Part shown: piece by piece, positions 1 to 8,125 of the stretch
How the letters are laid out: the number at the start of each line of letters is the position of its first letter
Position numbering within the stretch: the stretch's first letter is position 1
NCBI GenBank assembly: GCA_964452575.1
Contig: CAYVMN010000006.1
Location: 1-43,827 of the forward strand
Direction: 5' to 3'
Length of the DNA stretch: 43,827 nucleotides
Origin: CAYVMN01 sp964452575
GTDB taxonomy: Bacteria > Desulfobacterota > DSM-4660 > Desulfatiglandales > Desulfatiglandaceae
Notes under the pieces: model-generated
What the model was told of the DNA's origin: nothing
Databases searched by the model: none
Seen by the model: only the letters and a program-made list of their open reading frames with translations
Program-made: the position numbers and the translations under genes

Positions 1-173
1 CGGTCAGGGTCCCTGAAAAAAAAGGCGACAAATAGGGTTGCCGCGGCCACAGGGAGAGACAAGAAAAGTGCGCCAAAATAGGCAAACAGGAAGGTTAAGC
101 CACAGCCGATGATGAGGAATGGGAATCCCTCCTTGGCCACTGGCCACTTGTTGTTAATGCGTGATTCGTCCAT
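1..173 (-). CDS. psd: phosphatidylserine decarboxylase, N-terminal part (partial, runs off the window)
   Basis: Reading leftwards from the ATG at 173, the first 57 codons encode MDESRINNKWPVAKEG, a hydrophobic stretch of about 35 residues (two closely spaced membrane segments), then FFFRDPDR. A short N-terminal membrane hairpin followed by FFRDP(E/D)R is the hallmark of the short, archaeal-type Psd proenzymes, which decarboxylate phosphatidylserine to phosphatidylethanolamine at the inner membrane after pyruvoyl self-cleavage. The cleavage site and catalytic residues lie outside the window. It continues the minus-strand housekeeping block but is separated from tsaB by about 410 bp. No good ribosome binding site precedes the ATG; a GCACC/GGTGC hairpin (181-193) sits just upstream. 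An in-frame TTG eight codons earlier directly follows a stop codon and is a less likely start. Confidence 0.8.
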   Translation of the reverse strand, partial: MDESRINNKWPVAKEGFPFLIIGCGLTFLFAYFGALFLSLPVAAATLFVAFFFRDPD

Positions 174-241
174 GAGAGGGGCACCGCAGGTGCTCAATCA
201 TATTCATCCGGGACGTGACAAGCTCTCTCCATAGAAAAAAG

Positions 242-268
242 CTTATAACTATTGAACACATTTGTCAA
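242..268 (-). promoter_or_regulatory. candidate sigma-70 promoter for psd
   Basis: On the minus strand a perfect TTGACA (268-263) is followed after 15 bp by TATAAG (247-242), about 70 bp upstream of the psd ATG. The spacer is shorter than the preferred 17 bp, so this is a moderate candidate. It would allow psd to be transcribed independently of the rpsB-tsaB block. Confidence 0.35.
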
Positions 269-391
269 TGGCCTTCGTAGCAATTGGCTGCCCCCTCTCA
301 TACTTTGCAATCATAAATTACCCGGGGCCTGCCCAGTGAAACCAGGAAGCCATTTTTATAGGATAACACTTTGGCGTCTTGAAAGAAATGC

Positions 392-520
392 AGATGACCG
401 TGAGGGTCTTTTTTCCTTTCCCCTGCCTGGCAGAACCTGTATTTAAAGCTAAGGGGGCGTGCCAGAGGCTGTGAAGAATTTGGGTTACGTCCTTTGGAAA
501 AAAGACCCTCACGGTCATCT
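392..520. repeat. 25-bp perfect inverted repeat in the tsaB-psd gap
   Basis: Positions 392-416 and 496-520 are exact reverse complements (arm begins AGATGACCGTGAGGGTC and ends TTTTTTCC), separated by 79 bp. The 414-bp gap 174-587 contains no convincing gene: the open frames crossing the repeat in both directions lack ribosome binding sites and recognisable domains. The arrangement fits a small non-autonomous mobile or REP-like element, or a large hairpin at the end of the tsaB transcript. No flanking target duplication is obvious. Confidence 0.6.
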
Positions 521-587
521 TATTCCTCAGTGTTTTCAAAGCGCTGAAGTATTACCTTATAGGTAGGTTCGTGGAGTCAATTACAGG

Positions 588-1292
588 TCACATGAGGTCC
601 TTTAACAGGGGGAAAGGGTTGGGACGAATATCAGGTGGCCGCAAGTAAATAGGGGTTAGTCTATTTGGGTCATCACAGGCTTGAGCGTTAAGCCGCTTGA
701 GGCCCAATGACCCAACTGCAGATGCCTTCACGTTCCAGCAGAATGCAGGTGCCAACTCTGCCAGGGGGCCAAGCCTTTCTCTTATTAGGGGTCCCTGACG
801 GGAAAAATTGTTTCCCACAAAGACTGATCTGGGATCGAGCATGGAATGGAAATCCTCATGTCTTACGCTGATATCCTCTCTTATTCTCCTAAGTTCATGC
901 CCATTATCCCAGGCAAACTGGGCCGCAAAAAACTCTCCCTTTCTGGAGTCAAGGATCGAGGTAATTGGCAGATCCGAATAGGGAAGCTGGCTGGCCAAGG
1001 CCTCCAGGCTGGAGATGCCCACAATAGGAATTTGGAGTGCATGACACAACCCTTTGGCCACAGATAGCCCCACCCTAAGCCCAGTGAAGCTTCCAGGGCC
1101 TATTGCAACTGCAAGGCATTTCAAGGTCTGGATATCGCACTTGGAGTCGTTGAGGAGAAAATTGAGGGCCGACATAAGCCCCCCAAAATGGCCCCTCCCT
1201 TCGGACATGAAGTATTCGGCCAGGACTGTCCCCTCCTCATCCAGCAAGGCTATGCCGTACTGGAGCGTTGACGTGTTGATCGCCAGAATCAT
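588..1292 (-). CDS. tsaB: tRNA threonylcarbamoyladenosine biosynthesis protein TsaB
   Basis: The 234-residue product begins MILAINTSTLQYGIALL, typical of the ASKHA-fold TsaB family, and contains the family motif AIGPGSFTGLRVGL around residue 65 with a following KGLCHAL helix. TsaB has no catalytic activity of its own; it scaffolds TsaD and TsaE in the cytoplasmic complex that transfers threonylcarbamoyl to A37 of ANN-decoding tRNAs. Length is normal for the family. The start is ATG 1292, 10 bp after the rseP stop codon, so the two genes are almost certainly cotranscribed. The C-terminal residues LTPIYLRPPDIR match the usual TsaB ending. No odd features. Confidence 0.93.
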   Translation of the reverse strand: MILAINTSTLQYGIALLDEEGTVLAEYFMSEGRGHFGGLMSALNFLLNDSKCDIQTLKCLAVAIGPGSFTGLRVGLSVAKGLCHALQIPIVGISSLEALASQLPYSDLPITSILDSRKGEFFAAQFAWDNGHELRRIREDISVRHEDFHSMLDPRSVFVGNNFSRQGPLIRERLGPLAELAPAFCWNVKASAVGSLGLKRLNAQACDDPNRLTPIYLRPPDIRPNPFPLLKDLM

Positions 1293-1302
1293 AGATCGAA
1301 AC

Positions 1303-2385
1303 CTACTTCAGGAGCCTGGTCAGGTCATTGTAGATTACAACGGCCATCAGAATGACAAGGAGGAAGATACCGACTTTTTGGGCCAGTTCCCTCTTTTTGA
1401 TATTAATCGGCTTTCCGACTGCGAGTTCAATAAGGAGGAATATGATAAAGCCGCCGTCGAGGATTGGGATGGGAAGCAGGTTCAAGATGCACAAATTGAT
1501 ACTTATCACTGCCATAAAAGGGAACAGATAAATCCAGTTTTCTTGGGCCAACTGTCCGGTCATCTGGCCGATCAAGATGGGCCCGCCGATAGTCTTTATT
1601 GGTATGACCCTTTGAAAAAGCTTGAGGATGGTGAGGCAGGTCAGTTCCACGATTTCCCAAGTCTTTCTAAGGCCCTCCTTGATTGAATCCCAAGGACCGA
1701 ATATGACCTTTCTGAACTTGCCTGATGCTACTATCCCAATAAGGGCTGATTTGACCTCTTCACCAAAGATATTCTTGACGACTGAGAGTTCTGGTACCAC
1801 TGTGAAGGTCAGGAGCTTGCCAGCCCTTTTTACCGTGAATTCTAGAGGCCTTCCCGCACTATTCTGGACAACGCCCTTGATTTCGCTCCAGGTCTCTAGC
1901 GGTTTCCCTCCTATAGCCACAATTTCATCCCCCTTCAAGAGCCCTGCCTTATCAGCCGGGGAACCTTCTCTGACCTGCCCTATCTCAGGGGTCATGACCT
2001 GGCTGCCCGCAAAGAGGTAAAAACCGCAGAAGATCACTAGGGCGAGGAAGAGATTAAAAAGAGGGCCTGCCGCAACAATGGAAATTCGTTTAAAAACATG
2101 TTTGTTGCTGAATGACTTCATTTGTTCTTCTGGGCTAAGGGGTTCATCAGTCTCATGGGGATCTTCGCCGAGCATCTTCACGTATCCCCCCAGCGGAAAA
2201 AAGGAAATGAGGTATTCAGTTTCTCCTATCTTCTTTCCAACCAGTTTGGGGCCGAAGCCCAGGGAAAATTTGAGGACCTTCACACCAAAATATTTGGCTA
2301 CCAGAAAGTGGCCCAGCTCATGGAAAAAGATCAGGACACCTAGTACGATGACAAAAGGTACAATATAATAGATAAAAATATGCAT
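1303..2385 (-). CDS. rseP: RIP metalloprotease RseP (site-2 protease)
   Basis: A 360-residue integral membrane zinc protease. The first transmembrane segment contains HELGH (residues 22-26), the zinc-binding and catalytic motif. A single PDZ domain follows at about residues 115-200 (the GSPADKAGLLKGDEIVAIGG stretch). NLLPIPILDGG near residues 302-312 supplies the third metal ligand, and a final transmembrane helix ends the protein. RseP cuts anti-sigma factors and signal-peptide remnants within the inner membrane. One PDZ domain and about 360 residues is the common form outside gamma-proteobacteria, where two PDZ domains occur. It lies between dxr and tsaB in the same transcription unit; the 130-bp gap before it holds a CTTACC/GGTAAG hairpin but no gene. 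Confidence 0.93.
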   Translation of the reverse strand: MHIFIYYIVPFVIVLGVLIFFHELGHFLVAKYFGVKVLKFSLGFGPKLVGKKIGETEYLISFFPLGGYVKMLGEDPHETDEPLSPEEQMKSFSNKHVFKRISIVAAGPLFNLFLALVIFCGFYLFAGSQVMTPEIGQVREGSPADKAGLLKGDEIVAIGGKPLETWSEIKGVVQNSAGRPLEFTVKRAGKLLTFTVVPELSVVKNIFGEEVKSALIGIVASGKFRKVIFGPWDSIKEGLRKTWEIVELTCLTILKLFQRVIPIKTIGGPILIGQMTGQLAQENWIYLFPFMAVISINLCILNLLPIPILDGGFIIFLLIELAVGKPINIKKRELAQKVGIFLLVILMAVVIYNDLTRLLK

Positions 2386-2515
2386 AAATTATCCGGATTT
2401 CTTTTAAACTTGTTCCGAGTGAGTCACAACACCTTACCTTACTTTACATTGTGGTAAGAGAAGGATTTTTTCAAATCATATTATAGGGGGATTCCTGGAT
2501 ACGTCAAATGCCCTT

Positions 2516-3676
2516 TTATCCTAACCCCTCCAAGAGATTTAGAGCCATCTTTCGGACCCATCTGTCTGCCTCCATGACCATCTCAATGCTATCGACAGGG
2601 TGAGGCCGGTGTGCCTCCATGCTCTTCTCGATCAGTTCCGGGATGTCCAAAAATCCAATTTTCCCCTGCAAAAAGGACTCAACCGCTATCTCATTTGCCC
2701 CATTTAGGACCGCTGGCATACTCCCACCCAATTCTGCTGCCCTGAGGGCGAGTTCTAGGCATCTGAAGGTCTCCATATCCGGTTTTTCAAAATTCAAGAT
2801 CCCGACCTGTTCAAGCTGGAGTTTGGGAAGGCTGTTTTCCAGGTGGTTGGGGAATGAGAGGGCATAGGATATGGGGATAAGCATGTCAGGGATACCTAAC
2901 TGGGCGATGGTAGAGCCGTCTTTATATTCAACCATGGAATGTACAATACTCTGGGGGTGTATGAGGATGCCTATCTGATCCATGTCCAACCCAAAAAGCC
3001 ATTTGGCTTCGATGGCCTCAAGTCCCTTATTCATCATGGTGGCAGAATCGATGCTGATCTTTGCACCCATATTCCAATTGGGGTGGGCTAGGGCCTGGGC
3101 CGGGGTTATGGTCTTCATCTGCTCCATAGATAACCCCCTGAATGGGCCCCCGGATGCGGTTAGTATCACGCGCCTTACATCCTCACGGGTGTGACCCTGT
3201 AGAGACTGGAGTATGGCGCTGTGTTCGCTATCAATAGGGATCAGTGAAACACCGGTCCTCTCCACCTCTTTCATTACCAGATGACCAGCCATCACCATGG
3301 TCTCTTTGTTTGCCAGCGCTATATCTTTGCCCGCCCTGATCGCCTCGTACGTGGGCAACAGGCCAGCCGCCCCGCTCATTGCTGAGATAACGGTGTCAAC
3401 TTCATCCAACGTGGCAAGGTGCAGACACCCTTCGGTGCCATACAATATCTCCGGCCCTCTGGAACTGCCAATACGACCTTTGAGTTGGGAGGCAAGTTCT
3501 TCTTCCAGGACTGAGACGACAATCGGCTGGAAGCCCTTTATCTGTTCTGAAAGGAGGTCAAGGTTTCTGCCGGCAGCCAGGGCCACTATCTTGTACTTTT
3601 CAGGATTGGCATGGATCACTTTGAGGGCGCTAACTCCGATAGAGCCGGTAGAGCCTAATAGGGCTATTTTTTTCAT
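2516..3676 (-). CDS. dxr: 1-deoxy-D-xylulose 5-phosphate reductoisomerase
   Basis: This 386-residue cytoplasmic enzyme makes 2-C-methyl-D-erythritol 4-phosphate from DXP with NADPH, the committed step of the MEP isoprenoid pathway. The N terminus has the dinucleotide motif GSTGSIG (residues 8-14). ALANKETMVMAG and IPIDSEHSAI, which carries metal and substrate ligands, follow in the middle, and the flexible-loop region with NPNWNMG-type context (AHPNWNMGAKIS) is intact. The length is typical. GGGAGGT sits directly before ATG 3676. The cdsA stop is 15 bp upstream, so the genes are coupled. Its position between cdsA and rseP is the standard proteobacterial order. Confidence 0.95.
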   Translation of the reverse strand: MKKIALLGSTGSIGVSALKVIHANPEKYKIVALAAGRNLDLLSEQIKGFQPIVVSVLEEELASQLKGRIGSSRGPEILYGTEGCLHLATLDEVDTVISAMSGAAGLLPTYEAIRAGKDIALANKETMVMAGHLVMKEVERTGVSLIPIDSEHSAILQSLQGHTREDVRRVILTASGGPFRGLSMEQMKTITPAQALAHPNWNMGAKISIDSATMMNKGLEAIEAKWLFGLDMDQIGILIHPQSIVHSMVEYKDGSTIAQLGIPDMLIPISYALSFPNHLENSLPKLQLEQVGILNFEKPDMETFRCLELALRAAELGGSMPAVLNGANEIAVESFLQGKIGFLDIPELIEKSMEAHRPHPVDSIEMVMEADRWVRKMALNLLEGLG

Positions 3677-3691
3677 TTCACCTCCCTCGAC

Positions 3692-4495
3692 TCATATTAC
3701 CCAAAGAGAGATGTAGAGATATAGCACCGGGATGGCGAATATAAGGCCATCTATCCTGTCCAGTATCCCGCCATGCCCAGGGAGGATACGGCCTGAGTCT
3801 TTTACCCCATGGGCCCTCTTTACCATAGACTCTACCAGGTCGCCCGTCTGGCCAGCGACTGAGAGGGCAAAGGAAAGGAGTAATATAGTCATATTCAACG
3901 GGTGGATATGTACTATCTTGACGAAAAGGGCCCCTGCAAACACGCTACCGATAACTCCACCTATCGCCCCCTCCCAGGTCTTCCCCGGACTAATGGGCTC
4001 GTGGAGCTTATGCCTTCCGAAGAGCCTTCCTGTATAAAAGGCCAGGGTGTCGTTCGCCACACTGACCGATAGGAGAAAGAAGATCCATAAATTTCCATGA
4101 GGCAAAATATCAATCAATTGCAGCAGGGCTATTGGGAGTGCAATATAAATTGGTCCAAGGACTGCCTTGCCAGTATCCGCCGAAAGTTCTTTGTCGGGTA
4201 AGGGATGGTTGAGCATGAAGTAGGTCATGGGGACTGCCGCCCACAATACGATAATGATGGGCGCAATGAAGATTTGATGCAGGTGGATCACAAGAAACAA
4301 TATCAATGTAAGAATATAACAGGACAAGCGAACGAATCTTGGGAGATGAGGGCCGCCCAGCCTAAAGAACTCTACCAGGCCGACCATGGATACGAGGTAG
4401 AGGAAGATATGAAATGCCCATCTTGGCCCTGGGCCGATGAGAAAGATCAGAATTGGTGTCAGTACTATGGCTGTGAGCCATCGCTTCAAATGCAT
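3692..4495 (-). CDS. cdsA: phosphatidate cytidylyltransferase
   Basis: A 267-residue polytopic inner-membrane enzyme that makes CDP-diacylglycerol from phosphatidate and CTP, feeding phospholipid synthesis (including the Psd branch at the left edge). The C-terminal signature is clear: SMVKRAHGVKDSGRILPGHGG followed by LDRIDG, matching the S-x8-D-x12-GHGG-x2-DR-x-D CDP-DAG synthase pattern. Upstream, GKTWEGAIGG is also a family motif. About seven hydrophobic segments precede it. The ATG at 4495 begins MHLKRWLTAIVL; its ribosome binding site is weak. A second, CarS-like cytidylyltransferase is encoded at 24308-24883. Confidence 0.94.
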   Translation of the reverse strand: MHLKRWLTAIVLTPILIFLIGPGPRWAFHIFLYLVSMVGLVEFFRLGGPHLPRFVRLSCYILTLILFLVIHLHQIFIAPIIIVLWAAVPMTYFMLNHPLPDKELSADTGKAVLGPIYIALPIALLQLIDILPHGNLWIFFLLSVSVANDTLAFYTGRLFGRHKLHEPISPGKTWEGAIGGVIGSVFAGALFVKIVHIHPLNMTILLLSFALSVAGQTGDLVESMVKRAHGVKDSGRILPGHGGILDRIDGLIFAIPVLYLYISLWVI

Positions 4496-4527
4496 GTGGC
4501 TTCATCTTCACCGGAAAAGGAATTTCT

Positions 4528-5253
4528 CTATTTCTTTTCCGTGCCCCCGAATCTCCTTTCCCTCCTTTGAAAGTCCTTTATAGCAGCGAGATATTCCTCT
4601 TTGCCGAAGTCGGGCCACAAGGTTGGAGTAACATAGATTTCCGTATAGGCTATCTGCCATAAGAGGAAATTGCTGACGCGGTATTCGCCGCTGGTCCTGA
4701 TGAGTAACTCAGGATCTGGCATCTCTGCCAAATACAGTGAATTTGAAATCAGTTGTTCCGAGATCTCATTGGCACTGATCTTGCCCCTTTCTATTCTGGC
4801 ACCTATCTTCCTGACGGCATCCAGGATCTCCTGTCTGCCCCCGTAGCTCAGGGCCAGGGTCAAGACCATGTCTTTGTTGGAAGCGGTCTGCTCCACAGTA
4901 TCAAGGAGGACCTCACGTGTATCTTCTGGGAGCTTTTCTATTCTTCCAATACTTCGAAGCCTTATACCATTCTGCTGCATCTCGTCCAGTTCGTCCTTGA
5001 GAAAACGTTTGAGGAGTTTCATGAGGGCCCCAATTTCCCTCTGGGGCCTTGTCCAGTTTTCCTCGGAGAAGGCATACAAGGTCAGCCACTTGATACCTAT
5101 TTCGCGGCTTGTTCTCACAATTTCCCTGACGGCCTCGGCTCCCTGCTGGTGGCCGGCCACGCGGCTCATGGATCTCTTCTTGGCCCACCTGCCATTTCCG
5201 TCCATGATTATGGCCACATGTTCTGGTAGCTTAATGGGGTCTATGGATATCAT
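4528..5253 (-). CDS. uppS: undecaprenyl diphosphate synthase
   Basis: Cis-prenyltransferase that condenses isopentenyl diphosphate onto farnesyl diphosphate to make the C55 carrier for cell-wall and surface polysaccharides. IIMDGNGRWAKKR (residues 15-27) carries the catalytic Asp and diphosphate-binding loop; LTLYAFSEENWTRP and the C-terminal LLIRTSGEYRVSNFLLWQ region with the Mg-binding Glu (YTEIYV) are all present. I place the start at ATG 5253 (MISIDPIKLPEH, 241 residues). A TTG seven codons upstream also keeps the frame open, but neither has a strong ribosome binding site. The order frr-uppS-cdsA-dxr is the classic cluster. Confidence 0.94.
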   Translation of the reverse strand: MISIDPIKLPEHVAIIMDGNGRWAKKRSMSRVAGHQQGAEAVREIVRTSREIGIKWLTLYAFSEENWTRPQREIGALMKLLKRFLKDELDEMQQNGIRLRSIGRIEKLPEDTREVLLDTVEQTASNKDMVLTLALSYGGRQEILDAVRKIGARIERGKISANEISEQLISNSLYLAEMPDPELLIRTSGEYRVSNFLLWQIAYTEIYVTPTLWPDFGKEEYLAAIKDFQRRERRFGGTEKK

Positions 5254-5312
5254 AGCATAAGACTTGAGCAACAAAAGTAAGTTAAGGTGCCTAAAGTCAG
5301 CAGTTTAGTAAA

Positions 5313-5354
5313 CCGCGGAGCGAACCCAATTTTCCGGTTTATCCGGGTTAGCGG
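5313..5354. other. compound hairpin between frr and uppS
   Basis: CCGC (5313-5316) and AACCC (5323-5327) pair with GGGTT (5345-5349) and GCGG (5351-5354), forming a two-part stem around a 17-nt loop. It lies in the 143-bp gap 5254-5396, the longest gap in the translation part of the operon, and has no T-run. A processing or attenuation structure is possible; function is unknown. Confidence 0.35.
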
Positions 5355-5396
5355 CTTAGAGGGGCTAAAAAGGCTGAGGGAATGAGACGTTAAGGA

Positions 5397-5954
5397 TTAA
5401 AATTCCAAGATCTCTTTTTCCTTTTGGGCAGTGATCTCGTCTACTTTCTTTATAAACTCATCCGTTATTCTTTGCACCTCGTCCTGGGATCTATGAAGTT
5501 CATCTTCTGAAATCTCCTTTTCATTTTTCAATTCCTTGAACATTTCATTGGCGTCCCGCCTGTGGTTTCGAATCGAAACCTTACATTCCTCAGCCATTTT
5601 TCTTGCCAGTTTTGCCAGTCCCCTGCGCCTTTCTTCAGTCAAGGGCGGGATGGGTATCCTGATGATCTTGCCATCATTTATGGGAGTAAGGCCCAGTTCA
5701 GACTTTAGGATACTCTTTTCTATGTCTCCAATGATGGACTGGTCCCAGGGCTGGATGGTGATAAGCCGACTTTCTGGTACAGAGATGGAGGCAACCTGTT
5801 CAATGGGCATCTGGATCTCGTAGCACTCCACCTTTATGTCGTCAAGCAGCGCAGTGGAGGCCCGGCCGGTCCTAATCTTCTTGAATTCCCTCTTGAGGGC
5901 CTCCCCGGTCTTAGTCATCTTTTCCCTAAGTTCCGAAAGGATTTCATCATTCAT
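5397..5954 (-). CDS. frr: ribosome recycling factor
   Basis: The 185-residue product splits post-termination ribosomes together with EF-G. Family features are all visible: LREKMTKTGEALKREFKKIRTGRAS in the first 35 residues (the RTGRAS block), the beta-domain with PESRLITIQPWD, and the C-terminal long-helix motif EERRRGLAKLARKMAEECKVSIRNHRRDAN. Length matches the family exactly. Its neighbour upstream on the transcript is tsf, only 24 bp away; pyrH, which usually separates them, is missing. AAGGGGCG precedes ATG 5954. Confidence 0.96.
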   Translation of the reverse strand: MNDEILSELREKMTKTGEALKREFKKIRTGRASTALLDDIKVECYEIQMPIEQVASISVPESRLITIQPWDQSIIGDIEKSILKSELGLTPINDGKIIRIPIPPLTEERRRGLAKLARKMAEECKVSIRNHRRDANEMFKELKNEKEISEDELHRSQDEVQRITDEFIKKVDEITAQKEKEILEF

Positions 5955-5978
5955 GAATCGCCCCTTGCACTAAGGCGT

Positions 5979-6590
5979 CTATTTGTCCCCCTCGTCGGAC
6001 TCTCCCAGTTGAAACCTCACAAATCGCCTGATCATGATATTTTCTCCGGTCTTGGCCATTAATTCGTTTAATAGGTCATTTACCGTGATATCCGGATTCT
6101 TCACAAAGGGTTGCTCCAAGAGGCAGGCCTCGGAAAAGAATTTCTTAAGCTTGCCTTCGACAATTTTTTCGACCAGCTTCTCTGGTTTGCCGGAGTCCCT
6201 CGCCAGGGTGGCATAGATCTCCCTCTCTTTTTCCAAAACACTGTCCGGCACACCTTCCGGATCTATGGCAATGGGATTGGTGGCAGCAATTTGCATAGCT
6301 ATGTTTTTGACAAAGCTTGTAAAATCCTCAGTTTTCCCTGTAAAATCAGTTTCACAGTTTGCTTCCACCAAGACTCCAATCTTGCCACCGGCATGGATGT
6401 AAGATTGTACCTGTCCCTGGGAGGTGCTCCGTCCGCTTCGCTTCCTGGCAGTGGCAATCCCCTTCTTTCTCAAATAATCGACTGCCTTGTCCATGTCTCC
6501 GTTTGACTCTGTAAGGGCCGCCTTGCAGTCCATTATGCCGACACCGGTTTTTTCTCTCAGCTCTTTTATCAGTGAAGTTGAAATTGCCAA
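5979..6590 (-). CDS. tsf: elongation factor Ts (short form)
   Basis: Nucleotide exchange factor for EF-Tu. The 203-residue protein is the short type with a single core subdomain, as in many Desulfobacterota and Thermus, compared with about 283 residues in E. coli. Motifs: LIKELREKTGVGIMDCKAAL (UBA-like N-terminal domain), VDYLRKKGIATARKRSGR, and EANCETDFTGKTEDF. The start is a TTG at 6590: the encoded AISTSLIKELREKTG aligns with the canonical second-codon start MAxITAxLVKELRE, no in-frame ATG lies nearby, and GGAGG sits 9 bp upstream. Translation from TTG may moderate EF-Ts relative to S2. Confidence 0.94.
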   Translation of the reverse strand: MAISTSLIKELREKTGVGIMDCKAALTESNGDMDKAVDYLRKKGIATARKRSGRSTSQGQVQSYIHAGGKIGVLVEANCETDFTGKTEDFTSFVKNIAMQIAATNPIAIDPEGVPDSVLEKEREIYATLARDSGKPEKLVEKIVEGKLKKFFSEACLLEQPFVKNPDITVNDLLNELMAKTGENIMIRRFVRFQLGESDEGDK

Positions 6591-6651
6591 TTCCTATTTC
6601 CTCCGTATCTCTTTTCCCACTCAAGTATTTTAAGCAACCATTATCAGGGGT

Positions 6652-7533
6652 CTATGCGATATCAGTTTGCGATTCCTCCGGCCCTGCCTCATCGGTTGCC
6701 TCAGCCAGTTCCCTTCTTGGAAGAATAATGACCTCGGGGCCTTCCTCTTCTTCTTCATCCAATTGAGGCGCAATCGCTTCCGGGAATTCACCCTCTTCTA
6801 CTACCTCCTGTTCTTTGATTAATTCAGACTCTGCCCTCAATCGCTCTTCGGCAAGATGGTGACCTTCCACGCATGCATCAGCGATCCTTGAACATATCAA
6901 TCTTATGGCTCTTATCGCGTCATCGTTGCCTGGAATGATGAAGTCTACTTCATCCGGGTTGCAGTTCGAGTCAGCAATAGCGACAACCGGAATTCCCAGC
7001 ATTCTGGCCTCTCTGACAGCAATTCTTTCCCTCTTCGGATCAACCACGAAGATGGCCCCGGGCAGTTCGTCCATGTTCTTGATGCCGCCGAGGTTCCTGT
7101 TTAGCTTGAATAGCTCTTTCTCCATCTTCAGGACTTCCTTTTTTGTATACCGATTAATAGAGCCATCCTCTTCCATGGCCTCCAGCTCTCTCAAACGGGC
7201 GATACTTTGCCGGATAGTCTGGAAATTGGTGAGCGTTCCACCGAGCCAACGGTTCACCACATAGAACATTCCGCAACGTTCGCTCTCTTCCACAATCGAC
7301 TCATGGGCCTGCTTTTTGGTTCCCACAAAAAGCACCGAGTAGCCCTCCGATACAATTTTGGTAATGAATTCGTACGCTAGTTTAAAGAGTCTTACCGTCT
7401 TTTGAAGATCTATGATATGGATACCGTTGCGCGCCCCAAATATGTAAGGTTTCATTTTGGGATTCCATCGCCTTGTCTGATGTCCAAAGTGTACGCCCGC
7501 CTCCAAGAGCTGTTTCATATTCGTAACTGCCAT
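6652..7533 (-). CDS. rpsB: 30S ribosomal protein S2
   Basis: First gene of the minus-strand operon. MKQLLEAGVHFGHQTRRWNPKMKPYIFG in the first 32 residues, VLFVGTKKQA, RWLGGTLTNF and PGAIFVVDP are S2 hallmarks. At 293 residues it is about 40-50 longer than usual; the excess is an acidic C-terminal tail beginning near residue 235 (runs of Glu such as LDEEEEEGPE), presumably disordered and exposed. Such tails are seen in some Desulfobacterota. GGAGG lies just before ATG 7533. A promoter and leader hairpin upstream are annotated separately. S2 autoregulates through its leader in gamma-proteobacteria; whether it does so here is open. Confidence 0.96.
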   Translation of the reverse strand: MAVTNMKQLLEAGVHFGHQTRRWNPKMKPYIFGARNGIHIIDLQKTVRLFKLAYEFITKIVSEGYSVLFVGTKKQAHESIVEESERCGMFYVVNRWLGGTLTNFQTIRQSIARLRELEAMEEDGSINRYTKKEVLKMEKELFKLNRNLGGIKNMDELPGAIFVVDPKRERIAVREARMLGIPVVAIADSNCNPDEVDFIIPGNDDAIRAIRLICSRIADACVEGHHLAEERLRAESELIKEQEVVEEGEFPEAIAPQLDEEEEEGPEVIILPRRELAEATDEAGPEESQTDIA

Positions 7534-7549
7534 CCAATCCTCCTTTTTT

Positions 7550-7569
7550 AGAGACCCTTCTCGGTCTCT
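7550..7569 (-). promoter_or_regulatory. hairpin in the rpsB leader next to the ribosome binding site
   Basis: On the minus strand AGAGACC (7569-7563), a 6-nt loop and GGTCTCT (7556-7550) form a perfect 7-bp stem followed directly by A6 and the GGAGGA ribosome binding site of rpsB. A stem abutting the Shine-Dalgarno sequence is a plausible site for translational feedback by S2, but this is inference. Confidence 0.45.
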
Positions 7570-7687
7570 TAGCCACGGTTTGTCCTCGACCCGGAATTAC
7601 TCCCACCTTACAGCAAGCAAGGCACCGGGCAAGATTCCGGATCTGTGATTTAGGCCCAATAAGCGCTTGAGCTCATTGGGTCAACCT

Positions 7688-7717
7688 GTTATAATTAATT
7701 CTACCCGTTATAATCAA
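7688..7717 (-). promoter_or_regulatory. candidate promoter of the rpsB operon
   Basis: On the minus strand TTGATT (7717-7712) is followed after 18 bp by TATAAC (7693-7688), about 155 bp upstream of the rpsB ATG. It is the best sigma-70-like match in the 340-bp divergent gap 7534-7873. No equally good plus-strand promoter is visible for the gene at 7874. Confidence 0.5.
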
Positions 7718-7720
7718 CAA

Positions 7721-7737
7721 CCCCGCCAAAAGCGGGG
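7721..7737. other. GC-rich hairpin in the rpsB/7874 divergent gap
   Basis: CCCCGC (7721-7726), loop CAAAA, GCGGGG (7732-7737): a perfect 6-bp stem just upstream of the rpsB -35 region. It has no long T-run on either side, so it is a weak terminator candidate at most; it could separate the divergent promoters. Confidence 0.3.
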
Positions 7738-7873
7738 GATTTCAAGGCCTTGCCGTCAGAAAAAATTTTGAATTAATTTATTTAACATTATTCATCACCT
7801 TTTGCAAGAAAAAATTAACAGATATTTCCCGGCCTCTTGCCCGGGTCCAATACCGTGGAGACGGGGGATTATT

Positions 7874-8125
7874 ATGGATGAGGAGATAAAAAGGGGCATA
7901 AAGAGGGCCTTTCAGCGTGCCGAGGTGGGGCTAACTAAGTCCGTACTCCGCTGGAAATACAAGAAGGAAGGCAAGGAGATTCCCTTGGAGGAAAGGCTCG
8001 AATATGAATCACGTCATGTGGCTGACCGTGCCCATGAGGTCATTACCAGGAGGGGAAAGACCTTCTGGAATGAGCTTAAGAAGGCCTACTCAGACCGAGA
8101 CAGTGCCAAAGGACCGGGCGAGTGA
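7874..8125 (+). CDS. small charged protein of unknown function, coupled to the dGTPase-like gene
   Basis: An 83-residue, highly charged, helix-rich protein starting MDEEIKRGIKRAF, with no signal peptide, no membrane segment and no Cys. The open frame extends further upstream, but ATG 7874 is the first start with a purine-rich GGGGG stretch before it and begins the conserved-looking charged sequence. Its TGA overlaps the GTG start of the next gene (GTGA, 8122-8125), a layout that implies translational coupling and a functional link with the HD hydrolase. I do not recognise the family. The EYESRHVADRAHEVITRRG segment could form an amphipathic helix. Confidence 0.6.
   Translation: MDEEIKRGIKRAFQRAEVGLTKSVLRWKYKKEGKEIPLEERLEYESRHVADRAHEVITRRGKTFWNELKKAYSDRDSAKGPGE

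Noticed and set aside
318..539. Minus-strand open frame of 73 codons in the tsaB-psd gap
   Set aside because: It reads through both arms of the 25-bp inverted repeat, lacks a ribosome binding site and has no recognisable domain.
1054..1686. 210-codon plus-strand open frame
   Set aside because: It is antisense to tsaB and rseP.
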